Part shown: one piece after another, positions 33,190 through 42,574 of the stretch | Layout of the letters: the number at the start of each line of letters is the position of its first letter | Numbering within the stretch: position 1 is the first letter of the stretch | Assembly: GCA_035536995.1 (NCBI GenBank) | Contig: DATLNB010000059.1 | Coordinates: forward strand, 1-64,000 | Reading direction: 5' to 3' | Origin: AV80 sp035536995 | GTDB taxonomy: Bacteria; Verrucomicrobiota; Verrucomicrobiia; Chthoniobacterales; UBA10450 | Length of the DNA stretch: 64,000 bases | Program-made: the position numbers and the translations under genes | Notes under the pieces: generated by a model | Told to the model about the DNA's origin: nothing | What the model saw: the letters and a program-made list of their open reading frames with translations, nothing else | Databases searched by the model: none

Positions 33190-33250
33190 CCCTTGTTCGC
33201 AAACAGTCCGCTCGGAGCGCCTCTTTGTCTAAGAGTGCCGCCGTCCCTGA

Positions 33251-33958
33251 TCACTTATCGCGTTCTTCGACAATAGCCTTCACCGCCGCTTCGACATGAA
33301 TCAACGTCGTGTCCAGGAACGGCAAACCTTCCGGTTCCGCGCCGCGGAGAAGCAATGGCAGCTCCGTCCCGGCCAGGATCACACCTTCGACCCCGTCCTG
33401 TTCCCGCATGCGGTTGATGCAATCGAGAATCCTCGCGCGGGTTTCCGGCAGGAATTTGTTCTTGAGCAACTCACCGATATAAGCGCCGTGGATAAACTCG
33501 ATTTCCGCTTCGGCCGGCGCGACGAGCGTAAGGCCCGCGCGGGCTAACACCTCCGGATAGAAGCGCCCGCGCATCGTGAACCCGGTGCCGAGCAACCCGA
33601 GCTTGCGAAAGCCGAGGGCCACCGCTCGCTCCCGTGTCGCCTGGACCAGGCTGATCATCGGGATCGCCGCGCGCCGCTCCACTTCCTCAAACACGATGTG
33701 AGGCGTGTTGGCCGCCATCAACGCTATCTCCGCGCCCGCCCGGGCCAGGCGTTCGACCGATTCCGACACATAATCGGCCAGCGCAGCGAGATCGTTCGCA
33801 TCCAGCATCGCGAGCCCCCGATTGACGTCGATGCTATCGATGATCAAATGGGGCGCGCTCCCGTCCGGGACCCGCGCCCGGTATCCATCAAGGATGAACC
33901 GGTAATACTCGATCGTCGATTCCGGCCCAATCCCACCGACGATTCCGAGCGTCTTCAC
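33251..33958 (-). CDS. aspartate/glutamate racemase-family protein lacking both catalytic cysteines
   Basis: 235 residues from GTG 33958 (VKTLGIVGGIGPESTIEYY); the upstream part of the frame is repeat-derived. Fold signatures are clear: GIVGGIGPEST, SIDVNRGL, ALMAANTPHIVFEEV, LLGTGFTMRGRFYP and VILAGTELPLLL. In active PLP-independent racemases the third and fourth of these normally contain the catalytic Cys (as CNT and GCTE). Here both are replaced (AANT, AGTE). It may act by another mechanism or be a related lyase or isomerase. The LysR-type gene follows downstream on the same strand. Confidence 0.8.
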   Translation of the reverse strand: MKTLGIVGGIGPESTIEYYRFILDGYRARVPDGSAPHLIIDSIDVNRGLAMLDANDLAALADYVSESVERLARAGAEIALMAANTPHIVFEEVERRAAIPMISLVQATRERAVALGFRKLGLLGTGFTMRGRFYPEVLARAGLTLVAPAEAEIEFIHGAYIGELLKNKFLPETRARILDCINRMREQDGVEGVILAGTELPLLLRGAEPEGLPFLDTTLIHVEAAVKAIVEERDK

Positions 33959-33984
33959 AGGGCAGCAGCTTACGCTGCAAATTA

Positions 33985-34127
33985 CGAAGTAGGAATTAGG
34001 AAGTAGGGAACACGCGGTGCATAAATCGGCGTCGGCGGACGGCAAACCCCATGGGGCCAGACCTGCGTCGGGCGCGGCAGCAGCGCTGCGCCTCCATCGG
34101 ACGTTCCCGTTTCCTACTTCCTACTTG
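33985..34127. repeat. inverted pair of TAGGAAGTAGGAA-type repeats
   Basis: GAAGTAGGAATTAGGAAGTA (33985-34004) and, on the other strand sense, TTTCCTACTTCCTACTT (34110-34126) face each other in the 172-bp gap between the racemase-family and Cys-rich genes. No gene is seen between them. Confidence 0.55.
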
Positions 34128-34130
34128 CCC

Positions 34131-36233
34131 CTACGGTTTCCCGGAAGGCGACGGCGAAGGTGTTACCTTTGGCGGTACGCGGTTGAGTACCGGCGGCCGT
34201 GTGGGCGGCACTTTCAATATCGGCGGCCGCGTCGGGGTGACGCGCTCCATTGGCGGGCGGGTCGGCGTGACTTTCGGCAACGGCGGCCGCGTTGGTGTTA
34301 CGCGCTCGATCGGCGGACGGGTGGGTGTTATCACCGGTTGCGTCGGTTTCTGGGCGCAGTTCGCCGCAGCCGCGCGTTGCGAATCGTAACAGGTAAGTCC
34401 TCGTCCTTTCGCGACCGACTCGGTTAGCTGCGTCACCTGACCATTGATGCAAACCCAGCAGGTCTTGTTGGTCTGTTCTCTACAGGCTCGCTGAGCCTCT
34501 TGCTGCGAGGAATAACACGTAAGACCGCGTCCTTTGGCCAGGGACTCGCTGACCTGGCTTACCTGCCCATTCACGCAGACCCAGCATTGTTTATCCCCTC
34601 CGCCGCAAGCGGCCTGAGCGCGCTCCCGCGAAGGATAACACGGGAGACCTTTCGCTTTCGCTTCGGCCTCGGGCATCTGGACAGCCTGCCCGTTTACGCA
34701 GACCCAGCATTGCCTGTCTCCACCGCCGCACCCCGCCTGGGCGCGTTCCCGCGAAGGATAACAGGTAAGACCTTTCGCCTTGGCCTCCGACTCGGGCACC
34801 TGGGTGACCTGGCCATCGATACAGACCCAGCACATCTTATTGCAAGCCGCCTGGGCCCGTTCCCGCGAAGGATAGCAGGTCAGACCTTTCGCCTTGGCTT
34901 CTGCCTCGGGCACCTGGGTGACCTGTCCGTCGATGCAGACCCAACACGTCTTGTTACAGGCATACTGGGCGCGTTCCCTCGATGGATAACAAGTCAGGCC
35001 TTTGGCCTTCGCTTCAGCTTCAGGCACCTGGGTGACCTGTCCATCGATGCAAACCCAGCACATCTTCCCGCCGCAATTCTGCCGCGCTTCTTCCTCGCTG
35101 CCGTAGCACTTTAGCCCTTTTTGCTTGGCCTCAGCCGTGGTCATTACTCCGACCCTCCCATTGTCGCAGACCCAGCACTTGTCTCCGCCGCAGTTTTTCT
35201 CTGCTTCTTCCTGGGTCGGGTAACAGGTAAGTCCTCTTTGTTTGGCTTGGAGCTCAGTCACCTGCCTTGCTCTGCCGTGAATGCAGACCCAGCACAGGGT
35301 GCCGCATTCCCGCAGCGCTTCTTCCTGTGTCGGATAGCACTTGGCGCCTTTTGCTTTCGCCTGCGCTTCGGTTACCTGGATGATTTTTCCGTCAACGCAG
35401 ATCCAGCAGAGTTTTCCGCACTCACGTTGTGCTTCGCGTTCCGACCCATAGCACTTGGCGCCCATCGCCTGGGCTTCAGCCTCGCTCACCTGGACGACTT
35501 TGCCGTCCACGCAAACCCAGCACATTTTGCCGCAATTCTGGAGCGCTTCTTCTTTCGTCGCGTAACAGACGCCGCCCTTGGCCTTGACTTCCTCGACCGG
35601 GAGCAGAAGGACCTGACCACGGATACAGGTCCAGCACCATTCCGGTGGCGGAATCTGCGGCGGACAATCCCAGCAACCGGGAGGGCAGGGGAGCGGCCAC
35701 CACCAGCAATGGGGAGGCTGCGGCGGGCAGGGCGTTTCTTTTCCCGGCGGGCCATGCCAGGTGTAGCAACGGCATTCCGTGTCCCACCACCAGCCGCCCC
35801 CTTCCTGGATCCAGACCCATTTGCAACACATGTAATGCCAGTTGCCGCCGTCTACCGGCGCCGGCGTCATCAGGAACGCGTGTTTCTCGCCGCTGTTCGT
35901 TACGCCTTCGCCGATGATGTGCGCGGAATCGCTGATCGATTTCGCCGAGGTCAGCGTCTTGAAGTTCGTCAGGGTAAGATCGCAGAGCGTATTCAGATCG
36001 TACATCTGTCCGCCGACATAAAGGAAGGCGTGCTCCGTCCCGTCCGCGAGGGTGGATGATCCGACGATCATTCCCGCCGCGTTTCGGCCTCCGCCGTTAA
36101 CGCTGTTCGCCGTACTCGTCGTCCCCCCTAGCGTCCCCAGGTCGGTGAGCGTGTAACTCAGTTGCGCCTCCGCGCGACCAAGGGCGAAGAGCAGGAATAA
36201 CGATGCGAAACAGACGATGTTTTTTATTTTCAT
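34131..36233 (-). CDS. secreted Trp/Cys-rich protein with 11 tandem CxxC repeats and HAF-like N-terminus
   Basis: 700 residues from ATG 36233 (MKIKNIVCFASLFLLFALGRAEA, signal peptide). Residues 25-125 look like extracellular HAF repeats (LTDLGTLGGTTSTANSVN, HAFLY, HAFLM). A strikingly Trp- and Cys-rich stretch follows. Then come eleven 37-42-residue repeats with consensus C-W-[VI]-C-x2-G-x3-Q-V, E-x2-A-K-x-K-G-L-x-C-Y, and a final Cys, giving four cysteines each. The last 74 residues are five PTRPP units and a Pro-rich end. The CxxC pairs suggest disulfide-linked or metal-binding extracellular modules (inference). I recognise no characterised protein of this build. Confidence 0.8.
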   Translation of the reverse strand: MKIKNIVCFASLFLLFALGRAEAQLSYTLTDLGTLGGTTSTANSVNGGGRNAAGMIVGSSTLADGTEHAFLYVGGQMYDLNTLCDLTLTNFKTLTSAKSISDSAHIIGEGVTNSGEKHAFLMTPAPVDGGNWHYMCCKWVWIQEGGGWWWDTECRCYTWHGPPGKETPCPPQPPHCWWWPLPCPPGCWDCPPQIPPPEWCWTCIRGQVLLLPVEEVKAKGGVCYATKEEALQNCGKMCWVCVDGKVVQVSEAEAQAMGAKCYGSEREAQRECGKLCWICVDGKIIQVTEAQAKAKGAKCYPTQEEALRECGTLCWVCIHGRARQVTELQAKQRGLTCYPTQEEAEKNCGGDKCWVCDNGRVGVMTTAEAKQKGLKCYGSEEEARQNCGGKMCWVCIDGQVTQVPEAEAKAKGLTCYPSRERAQYACNKTCWVCIDGQVTQVPEAEAKAKGLTCYPSRERAQAACNKMCWVCIDGQVTQVPESEAKAKGLTCYPSRERAQAGCGGGDRQCWVCVNGQAVQMPEAEAKAKGLPCYPSRERAQAACGGGDKQCWVCVNGQVSQVSESLAKGRGLTCYSSQQEAQRACREQTNKTCWVCINGQVTQLTESVAKGRGLTCYDSQRAAAANCAQKPTQPVITPTRPPIERVTPTRPPLPKVTPTRPPMERVTPTRPPILKVPPTRPPVLNRVPPKVTPSPSPSGKP
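34356..35636 (-). repeat. 11 tandem coding repeats (about 111-126 bp)
   Basis: DNA-level view of the CxxC repeat array in the secreted protein. Units 6, 7 and 8 (about 34.8-35.1 kb) are nearly identical, while units 1-5 are more diverged, which suggests recent expansion in the middle of the array. Confidence 0.85.
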
Positions 36234-36442
36234 GATGCGAGAACGAACTGCGAACACCGCCCGGTTTAGAGATTGCGCTCAGCCCGGGTCAAGGGAAATA
36301 AACCGCGGCAAGTCATTGAAACCGCAGCGCTTTGTGGCTGTGCCTGAGGACGGAGTGCGCTTTGCCGACGCGGCGACGACAGCGCGGCGACTAGTGCGCG
36401 TCGAGATCGACAAAGCCGGCTCGAACGGATAGGCGATTCATC

Positions 36443-37660
36443 ATGGCACTTTCGGCGCAACACGTCACTCCTCACTCGGTGGCGCGCGTGGAATCCGTGG
36501 ATGTGTTGCGCGGTCTCGTCATGGTGATCATGGCGCTCGATCACACGCGCGAGTTCTTTTCTAACTGCGCCGGTAACCCCACCGCTGCCGCGACCGCCCC
36601 CGGCATTATTTTCTTCACCCGTTGGATCACCCACCTGTGCGCGCCGACGTTTGTTTTTCTCGCTGGCACGTCCATTTACCTCCAGTCTCTGCGCAAAGGG
36701 CGTCCGCAGCTCGCGCGTTTCCTCGTCACCCGCGGCCTCTGGCTGATGGTGCTCGAGCTGGTGGTGGTGAGCTCGATGCTCACCTTTCATCCCAGCCCTC
36801 GTTTCTTCATGCTCCAGGTTATCTGGGTAACGGGCGTTTCCATGATTCTAATGGCTGGCCTGATTTATCTGCCGCTCTGGGCGGTCACGTTGTTTGGCGC
36901 AGTCCTGGTGCTGGCTCACAACGCCTTTGACTGGGTCGACCCCGCCACAATGGGGCCTCTTGCCGGGACCGTCTGGCGATTGCTTCACGTCCCCGGCGTG
37001 CTCGTGCCTCCCGCGTCGGGAAATCTCTGGCTGAATCTCTACCCGCTAATTCCATGGCCTGGAATCATGGCGCTGGGCTTCGCCTTCGGCGCATTTTTGC
37101 AATCGCCGCCTCCGCAACGCCGCCGCGCGATGCTCATTCTCGGTGCAGCGTCTTTGCTGGCCTTCGCGCTCTTGCGCTGGAGCAATCTCTACGGCGACCC
37201 CGTTCCCTGGAAGCAGCAGGCGTCCGGCGAGCGCACGGTCATGTCGTTCCTGGATGTTCAGAAATATCCGCCATCACTGCTCTTCACCCTCGCCACTATC
37301 GGCGTCTCGCTTTGCCTGATGGCCGCATTCGACACTTGGCAGACCCGCGACCGATTCCGGCCGGTGCGCTCCATTTTGTCAGTCTATGGCCGGGTGCCCT
37401 TCTTCTATTACATCCTCCATTTCACTACGATTCATCTCGCGGCGCTGCTCACCACTGCCGCGCTCGGGCTCGATTGGCGCTGGTGGGTTGGGCTCCCGCC
37501 GAACGGTGGCATCTTCGCCGGTCTGCCGCCGGGTTACGGTTTCTCCCTGCCCATCGTTTATCTCGTTTGGCTCGCGATCGTAGCCTTCTGTTATTTCCCC
37601 TGCCGCTGGTTCTCTACAGTCAAACAGCGGAACAAAAGTCCGTGGCTGTCGTACCTGTAG
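36443..37660 (+). CDS. DUF1624 (heparan-alpha-glucosaminide acetyltransferase-like) membrane protein
   Basis: 405 residues with about 10 hydrophobic helices. The opening RVESVDVLRGLVMVIMALDHTREFF is the DUF1624/acyltransferase-3-like signature. WITHLCAPTFVFLAGTSIYL, NLYPLIPWPGIMALGFAFG and VPFFYYILHFTTIHL follow. Such proteins move acetyl groups across the membrane to sugars; the acceptor here is unknown. The annotated family usually has the conserved His seen in MALDHTREFF. Confidence 0.82.
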   Translation: MALSAQHVTPHSVARVESVDVLRGLVMVIMALDHTREFFSNCAGNPTAAATAPGIIFFTRWITHLCAPTFVFLAGTSIYLQSLRKGRPQLARFLVTRGLWLMVLELVVVSSMLTFHPSPRFFMLQVIWVTGVSMILMAGLIYLPLWAVTLFGAVLVLAHNAFDWVDPATMGPLAGTVWRLLHVPGVLVPPASGNLWLNLYPLIPWPGIMALGFAFGAFLQSPPPQRRRAMLILGAASLLAFALLRWSNLYGDPVPWKQQASGERTVMSFLDVQKYPPSLLFTLATIGVSLCLMAAFDTWQTRDRFRPVRSILSVYGRVPFFYYILHFTTIHLAALLTTAALGLDWRWWVGLPPNGGIFAGLPPGYGFSLPIVYLVWLAIVAFCYFPCRWFSTVKQRNKSPWLSYL

Positions 37661-37724
37661 CCGATGCCGGCCGGCAGTGATTTCTGCATCTGCCGGGTCA
37701 GGCATCCGCGATCACTTCTTACTT

Positions 37725-37928
37725 ATGAGATCGACACCGCTTAGCATGCTCTTCTTCGTCGCCGGATGGCTTTCCATCCTGCTGTCCCTCGCCCTCTGGT
37801 TTGTGTTCCCGAACCAGGATGCCGCAATGGGCCAACGCCTCGCCATCTTCGTCGGACTGTGGCCTCCTACGCTCTTCATTCTCTCTGAGCGTTTCTCAGC
37901 CAGGCGCGACGACAACCGCGCCGCCTGA
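37725..37928 (+). CDS. small two-helix membrane protein, unknown
   Basis: 67 residues from ATG 37725. Two hydrophobic segments (MLFFVAGWLSILLSLALWFVF and LAIFVGLWPPTLFIL) flank a short loop; the end is basic. It follows the DUF1624 gene by 64 bp on the same strand. No family recognised. Confidence 0.5.
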   Translation: MRSTPLSMLFFVAGWLSILLSLALWFVFPNQDAAMGQRLAIFVGLWPPTLFILSERFSARRDDNRAA

Positions 37929-38037
37929 TATCAGGCGGGTAGCGGTCGATTTGGCTAATTGCCGGCTGCCGCCGCGCTGGGTCCCCAGTCGCTCGCCCGG
38001 TGTCCCCTGACCGACCTCCAACCTCAGACCTCTGACC

Positions 38038-38094
38038 GCGGGTGTGACACCCGCCGCTACAGCGCTGTAGCCGCGGCGCTCAGTCGCTGCGCCG
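38038..38094. repeat. two GTAG-headed REP palindromes back to back
   Basis: GCGGGTG-TGA-CACCCGC with its GTAG head on the minus strand (38038-38060), then GTAGCCGCGGCGCTCAGTCG on the plus strand (38067-38094). Sits between the small membrane protein gene and dus. Confidence 0.8.
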
Positions 38095-38177
38095 CTGTGC
38101 CGGCTCAATTAACCCCGCGCTGCGAAGCGTCGTAGACCAGTTTCTTTGACACTCGCGACAAGCTAAACTGATCTCGC

Positions 38178-39221
38178 TTGCCGACCGATCTTCAGACCCT
38201 GATCCAAAGCGACGCGCCCATCCTCGCGCTCGCCCCGATGCAGGACGTCACCGACCTGCGTTTCATGCGCCTCATCGCCGGTTACGGTAACGCCGACCTT
38301 TACTTCACCGAATATTTCCGCGTTTTGCCCGACTCGCGGCTCGATCCGCACATCCTCAGCTCCATCACGCAAAACCCGGCCGGCCGGCCGGTCATCGCCC
38401 AGATGATCGGCAACGACATCGCCGCGCTCGTCCGCACCGCGCGCGACCTGCAACAGCATCCCGTGGCCGCCATCGATCTCAATCTGGGTTGCCCTGTCCC
38501 GATCGTATATCGCAAATGCGCGGGCGGTGGCCTGCTCCGCGATCCCGATCGCATCGACCGGATCCTGGGCGCGTTGCGCAAAGCCATCACGATTCCGTTC
38601 ACCGTGAAAACGCGGATCGGGTTCGATGATCCGGCGATCTTTGACCAACTGCTAACAGTCTTCGCCCGCCATTCGCTCGACCTTCTCACCGTTCACGCGC
38701 GCACCGTGAAAGAGATGTATCGCAGCGCGCCCCGCTACGATTTCATCGCGCGCGCTGTGGCCGCTTTGGGTCTTCCGGTGCTGGCGAACGGCAACATCTA
38801 TTCCGCGGGGAAAGCCGCCGAAGTCCTCGCGCTCACCGGCGCGCGCGGGCTCATGATCGGCCGCGGCGTCATTCGCAATCCCTGGCTTTTCCGTCAGATC
38901 CGCGAGCACCGCCAAGGCCTGCCTATCTTCACCCCGACCGGCCGCGACGTTCTCGAATATGTCCACGCGCTTTACGAAGCCGTCAGCACGCCCGGCATCC
39001 GGGAGTCATCGCAGATCAACAACATGAAGAAGTATATGAACTTCATCGGCCTCGGGGTGGAGCCGACCGGCGATTTCCTTCACCAGGTCCGGCGCGCCAC
39101 GACCCGCGCCGAATTCTTCTCCCTCTGCCGCGGGTTCCTCGATCACGAGAACCCGATGCCGCTCGAACCGTTCCCGATCGCGCTCAAGCAAACCGACGTC
39201 ATGGCCGGAGCGATGAGGTAA
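38178..39221 (+). CDS. tRNA-dihydrouridine synthase
   Basis: 347 residues from TTG 38178; no ATG is available before residue 21. FMN-dependent TIM barrel: APMQDVTDLRFMRL at the start, NLGCPVPIVYRKCAGGGLLRDP with the catalytic cysteine, TVKTRIGFDD, LTVHARTVKEMY, LANGNI and MIGRGVIRNPWLF for the phosphate. It reduces uridines of tRNA to dihydrouridine. The exact paralogue (DusA, B or C) cannot be set; the overall layout is nearest to a DusB/C-like form. Confidence 0.9.
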   Translation: MPTDLQTLIQSDAPILALAPMQDVTDLRFMRLIAGYGNADLYFTEYFRVLPDSRLDPHILSSITQNPAGRPVIAQMIGNDIAALVRTARDLQQHPVAAIDLNLGCPVPIVYRKCAGGGLLRDPDRIDRILGALRKAITIPFTVKTRIGFDDPAIFDQLLTVFARHSLDLLTVHARTVKEMYRSAPRYDFIARAVAALGLPVLANGNIYSAGKAAEVLALTGARGLMIGRGVIRNPWLFRQIREHRQGLPIFTPTGRDVLEYVHALYEAVSTPGIRESSQINNMKKYMNFIGLGVEPTGDFLHQVRRATTRAEFFSLCRGFLDHENPMPLEPFPIALKQTDVMAGAMR

Positions 39222-39250
39222 GATCGAAACGCTGAAATTCAGATGAGCGC

Positions 39251-39276
39251 TGTAGCCGCGGCGCTCAGTCGCCGCG
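39251..39276 (+). repeat. GTAG-headed REP palindrome (GCGGCG type)
   Basis: TGTAGCCGCGGCGCTCAGTC followed by GCCGCG, the same element as at 38067, 44525 and 46285. The in-frame extension of the catalase gene into this element is not considered coding. Confidence 0.8.
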
Positions 39277-39401
39277 CCGCAGACTCAACGTGGAAGACCC
39301 CATGCGGCGCACTGGGCCACGGCGTCCTGCGTAGTGTCGCTGCCTTCGCTCGCATAGTCCCAGGCATCCACCCGTGCCTCAGCGCGCGTTTCCTTGCACC
39401 T

Positions 39402-40370
39402 ATGATCCAACGTTTCGACACTATCGCAGTTGATCTTCCCGTTCCTGACAGCGCCGATCCGGCGGCGGCTGCCGCAGTGCAGGAATTGATGGGAGGCAAG
39501 TTCGGCGAGATGTCGACCTTGATGAACTACACCTTCCAGTCCTTTAATTTTCGCGGGAAAAAACAGTACCGGCCTTTCTACGATCTCCTCTGCAACATCG
39601 CGACTGAGGAATTCAGCCACATCGAAGCGGTTTCCGCTGCCATCAATCTGCTCCTGACCGGCGCCACGCCCCGGATCGATCGCAACGACAGCCCGCTGCC
39701 CAAGACCAAGAAATCGAAGACCAGCAAGGCGAAGACGCCGCCCCCGAAGAGCTCCGGCAAAGCCGACCCGGCTCCGCTCTCTAACATGCTCGGCAGCAAT
39801 TATCCCTACCACTTCCTCAACGGCGCGCAGTCCTCGATGCCTTTTGACTCGATGGGCAATCCCTGGAACGGCAGCTACGTCACCGCGACGGGCAACCTGA
39901 AAATGGACCTCCTCCACAACTTCTTCCTCGAATGCGGCGCTCGCGCCGGAAAGATGCGCGTTTACGAGATGTGTGATAACCCCACGGCCCGCGCCATGGT
40001 CGGTTATCTCCTGGTGCGCGGTGGCGTTCACATCGTCGCTTATGCCAAGGCACTCGAGAAGCTCACCGGGGCCAACGTTGGCCAGCTCCTGCCCATCCCC
40101 GACGTGAGCAACAAGAAATTCCCCGAAGCGATGAAGCACGAAGCCAACGGCGTTCATCGCATCATGTGGCATTTCAGTCCGGAGGATTACACCGAGCTCG
40201 ACCAGATTTGGAACGGGCCGCATCCGGAAGACGGCGAGGAACTCGAATTTCGCCGGAACGAAATGCCGCCAAGCTTCCCCTGGCCGGAAGCCCCGGACGA
40301 GCCGCAGCTCGTATCCCCCGGGGCCATCGACCCGGACATGATCAACTACTTCGCGAAGAAACTCGAGTAG
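39402..40370 (+). CDS. manganese catalase
   Basis: 322 residues from ATG 39402 (MIQRFDTIAVDLPV). A four-helix-bundle di-Mn catalase: GGKFGEMSTLMNYTFQSFNFRG, then IATEEFSHIE with Glu and His ligands, NFFLECGARAGKMRVYEM, and VRGGVHIVAYAKALEKL with the later His. It destroys hydrogen peroxide in the cytoplasm. A Lys/Pro-rich insert (about residues 97-125) replaces a loop. Length fits the family. Confidence 0.92.
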   Translation: MIQRFDTIAVDLPVPDSADPAAAAAVQELMGGKFGEMSTLMNYTFQSFNFRGKKQYRPFYDLLCNIATEEFSHIEAVSAAINLLLTGATPRIDRNDSPLPKTKKSKTSKAKTPPPKSSGKADPAPLSNMLGSNYPYHFLNGAQSSMPFDSMGNPWNGSYVTATGNLKMDLLHNFFLECGARAGKMRVYEMCDNPTARAMVGYLLVRGGVHIVAYAKALEKLTGANVGQLLPIPDVSNKKFPEAMKHEANGVHRIMWHFSPEDYTELDQIWNGPHPEDGEELEFRRNEMPPSFPWPEAPDEPQLVSPGAIDPDMINYFAKKLE

Positions 40371-40438
40371 CTCAGACTTCAGCTGCCGCGGTCAGCCGGC
40401 GAAAGTAAGCGCTGCTAGTTCCGGCTTAACTCGCCCAA

Positions 40439-42445
40439 TTAAACCCGCCGGGCCAGACGCGCGACGACAGCGATCAGCTCTGCTGGCTCGACCGGTTTTG
40501 CGACGTGCATGTCGAAACCCGCCAGCATCGCGCGCTGGCGATCTTCCGAGCGCGCGAAAGCCGTCAGGGCGATCGCCGGCGAATTGCCACCCCCGTCCTC
40601 GCCGAGCTGCCGCACCGCGCGGATGAATTGATAACCATCCGTTCCCGGCATGCCGATGTCGGAAATGATCACGTCCGCTTTCTGCCGGCGAAGCGCAGCG
40701 AGACCTTCCTCGGCTGAAGCGGCCACCGTCACAATTGCATCGCATTCCTCCAGGATCCGCTTCACGAGCGCACGCGAATCGCGCTCGTCATCGATCACGA
40801 GGATATGCGCGCCATCGAGCGCAGGCGGGCAATCCACAGGCAGCCCCTTCGACGCACGGGGATGCTCCCGTTCTTCCATCAACTGCGCTTCGTGCTGATG
40901 CGCGATCGCCAGCGGCAACGCGACCGTGAACGTCGCGCCCCTGTTCTCGCCCGGGCTCGCGGCGCGGACGTCGCCACCATGCATTTCCGCGAGATGTTTC
41001 ACGATCGCGAGCCCCAGCCCAAGCCCGCCGTAACGGCGCGTTGTGGTCGCGTCAGCCTGCCGAAATCGCTCGAACACATGCGGCAAAAACTCCGGCTTGA
41101 TCCCCAGGCCCGTGTCGCTCACCACAATTTCGAGGTGCGAGTTCACCAGTTTCAGGATCAGCTGCACCCGGCCTTCCTTTGGCGTGAACTTGATCGCGTT
41201 CGACAACAGGTTCCACACGATCTGCTGGAGGCGTGAGGGATCGCCCATGACCGGTCCGGCCAGCGGTTCCACGATCTTCTGAATGCGAATCCCTTTCGCT
41301 TCGGCGGCCGGCGCGACTGATGCCTCGGCCGCATCGATCACCTCCGATAAATCCACCGGCTGGACGTTCAGCCGCACCTTGCCGGAGATGATCCGGCTCA
41401 TGTCGAGCAGGTCCTCGATCAGCTGCGCCTGGACGCGCGCGTTCCGCTCGATCACCTGCAAACCTTCGGCCAGGTCATTCGGGTTCGGTGCCTCGTCAGT
41501 TCGCAGCATCTGGGACCACCCGACGATTGCGTTCAATGGCGTGCGCAGCTCGTGCGACAGAGTCGCGAGAAATTCATCCTTTGTTCGACTCACGCGCTCC
41601 GCCTCAGTCCGCGCGGCCCGTTCGCTCGCGAGTAGCGCTTCCCGTTCGACATCCGCCTTGTTGCGCGCCGTTACATCGATCGTGATCCCGTCGAACCCAA
41701 TCGGCGTCCCGGCGTCATCATAGAATGCGCGACCGACCGCCCTGATCCATCTTTCATCGCGCGTCTGCGGCGAGACGGTCCGGTATTCGGTCTCGAACGT
41801 GGCCCGGTTGTCGATCGCCTCCGCGATTTCGCCCCGGACCCGCTCGCGGTCCGCGGGGTGCAGCCGATCGAAGAAAAGATCGATCGTCACCTCCGCATTC
41901 GGTTCCAGCCAGAAATGCCGCTTTACCCGCGTGTCCCAGTCCAACCGGCCAAACGGCAGCGGGCACGACCAAAGCCCAACGTCGGCGCCTTCGAGCACAA
42001 GGTCCATGCGCTGCCGGCTCAGCCGAATCACTTCGTCCGCCTGCTTGCGATCCGAGATATCCCGGATGAACGCCGCGAACAGATCGCCGGTCTCGTTCGA
42101 AAGATGGCTAAACGCGATCTCGATCGGGAACTCGTGTCCCTGTCGATGGAGCCCGAGCGCTTCCGTTGCCCGCCAGTTGAGCTTTTTCTTCCCCGTCGAG
42201 AGGTAGCGCGCCAGCCCTTGCCGGTGCGCTTCCCGGAGCCGTTCCGGCTGAATCACCGCGATGTCCTGGCCGACCAGCTCCTCCGGCCGATGCCCAAAGA
42301 TGTCCGCCACCGCCGGGTTCGCGTACCGAATCGTGCTGCCCCGATCGAGGATCACAACGGCGTCCGTCGAAGTCTCCCAAAGCAACCGATACTCCGCCTC
42401 GCTCAGGTGCGTATCCAAAACGTCCGACGGTCCCCTCTCAGCCAT
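40439..42445 (-). CDS. hybrid PAS-PAS histidine kinase with C-terminal receiver
   Basis: 668 residues from ATG 42445 (MAERGPSDVLDTHLSE); the open frame continues upstream only as antisense of the transporter gene. There is no membrane segment, so it is a cytoplasmic sensor. The first PAS is at about 15-135 (DAVVILDRGSTIRYANPAV) and a second PAS/PAC at 150-275. HisKA has SHELRTPLNAIVGW, followed by HATPase_c (NLLSNAIKFTP, GLGLGLAIVKHL) and a receiver with phospho-acceptor Asp in IISDIGMPGTDGY. The signal is unknown. Transcribed divergently from the AI-2E-type transporter; starts are about 130 bp apart. Confidence 0.93.
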   Translation of the reverse strand: MAERGPSDVLDTHLSEAEYRLLWETSTDAVVILDRGSTIRYANPAVADIFGHRPEELVGQDIAVIQPERLREAHRQGLARYLSTGKKKLNWRATEALGLHRQGHEFPIEIAFSHLSNETGDLFAAFIRDISDRKQADEVIRLSRQRMDLVLEGADVGLWSCPLPFGRLDWDTRVKRHFWLEPNAEVTIDLFFDRLHPADRERVRGEIAEAIDNRATFETEYRTVSPQTRDERWIRAVGRAFYDDAGTPIGFDGITIDVTARNKADVEREALLASERAARTEAERVSRTKDEFLATLSHELRTPLNAIVGWSQMLRTDEAPNPNDLAEGLQVIERNARVQAQLIEDLLDMSRIISGKVRLNVQPVDLSEVIDAAEASVAPAAEAKGIRIQKIVEPLAGPVMGDPSRLQQIVWNLLSNAIKFTPKEGRVQLILKLVNSHLEIVVSDTGLGIKPEFLPHVFERFRQADATTTRRYGGLGLGLAIVKHLAEMHGGDVRAASPGENRGATFTVALPLAIAHQHEAQLMEEREHPRASKGLPVDCPPALDGAHILVIDDERDSRALVKRILEECDAIVTVAASAEEGLAALRRQKADVIISDIGMPGTDGYQFIRAVRQLGEDGGGNSPAIALTAFARSEDRQRAMLAGFDMHVAKPVEPAELIAVVARLARRV

Positions 42446-42574
42446 GCCCGATTTTCCGAGAGACGCTGCGGAATGCAACCAGGGCGAAGGAATCTCCCTC
42501 TTGAACTTCCCCCTGCGCGACCGCGCGCAGGCGGACGTGCGTTGATGATGTGTAAGGCGATAACCACATTTGTC

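Noticed and set aside
35121..36059. 312-residue plus-strand frame opposite the Cys-rich repeats
   Set aside because: Its apparent repeats simply mirror the coding repeats on the other strand.
39243..39401. N-terminal extension of manganese catalase
   Set aside because: Encoded by a REP palindrome and spacer; the family starts at MIQRFDTI (39402).
41858..42547. N-terminal extension of the AI-2E-type frame
   Set aside because: Antisense to the histidine kinase gene, with no membrane character.
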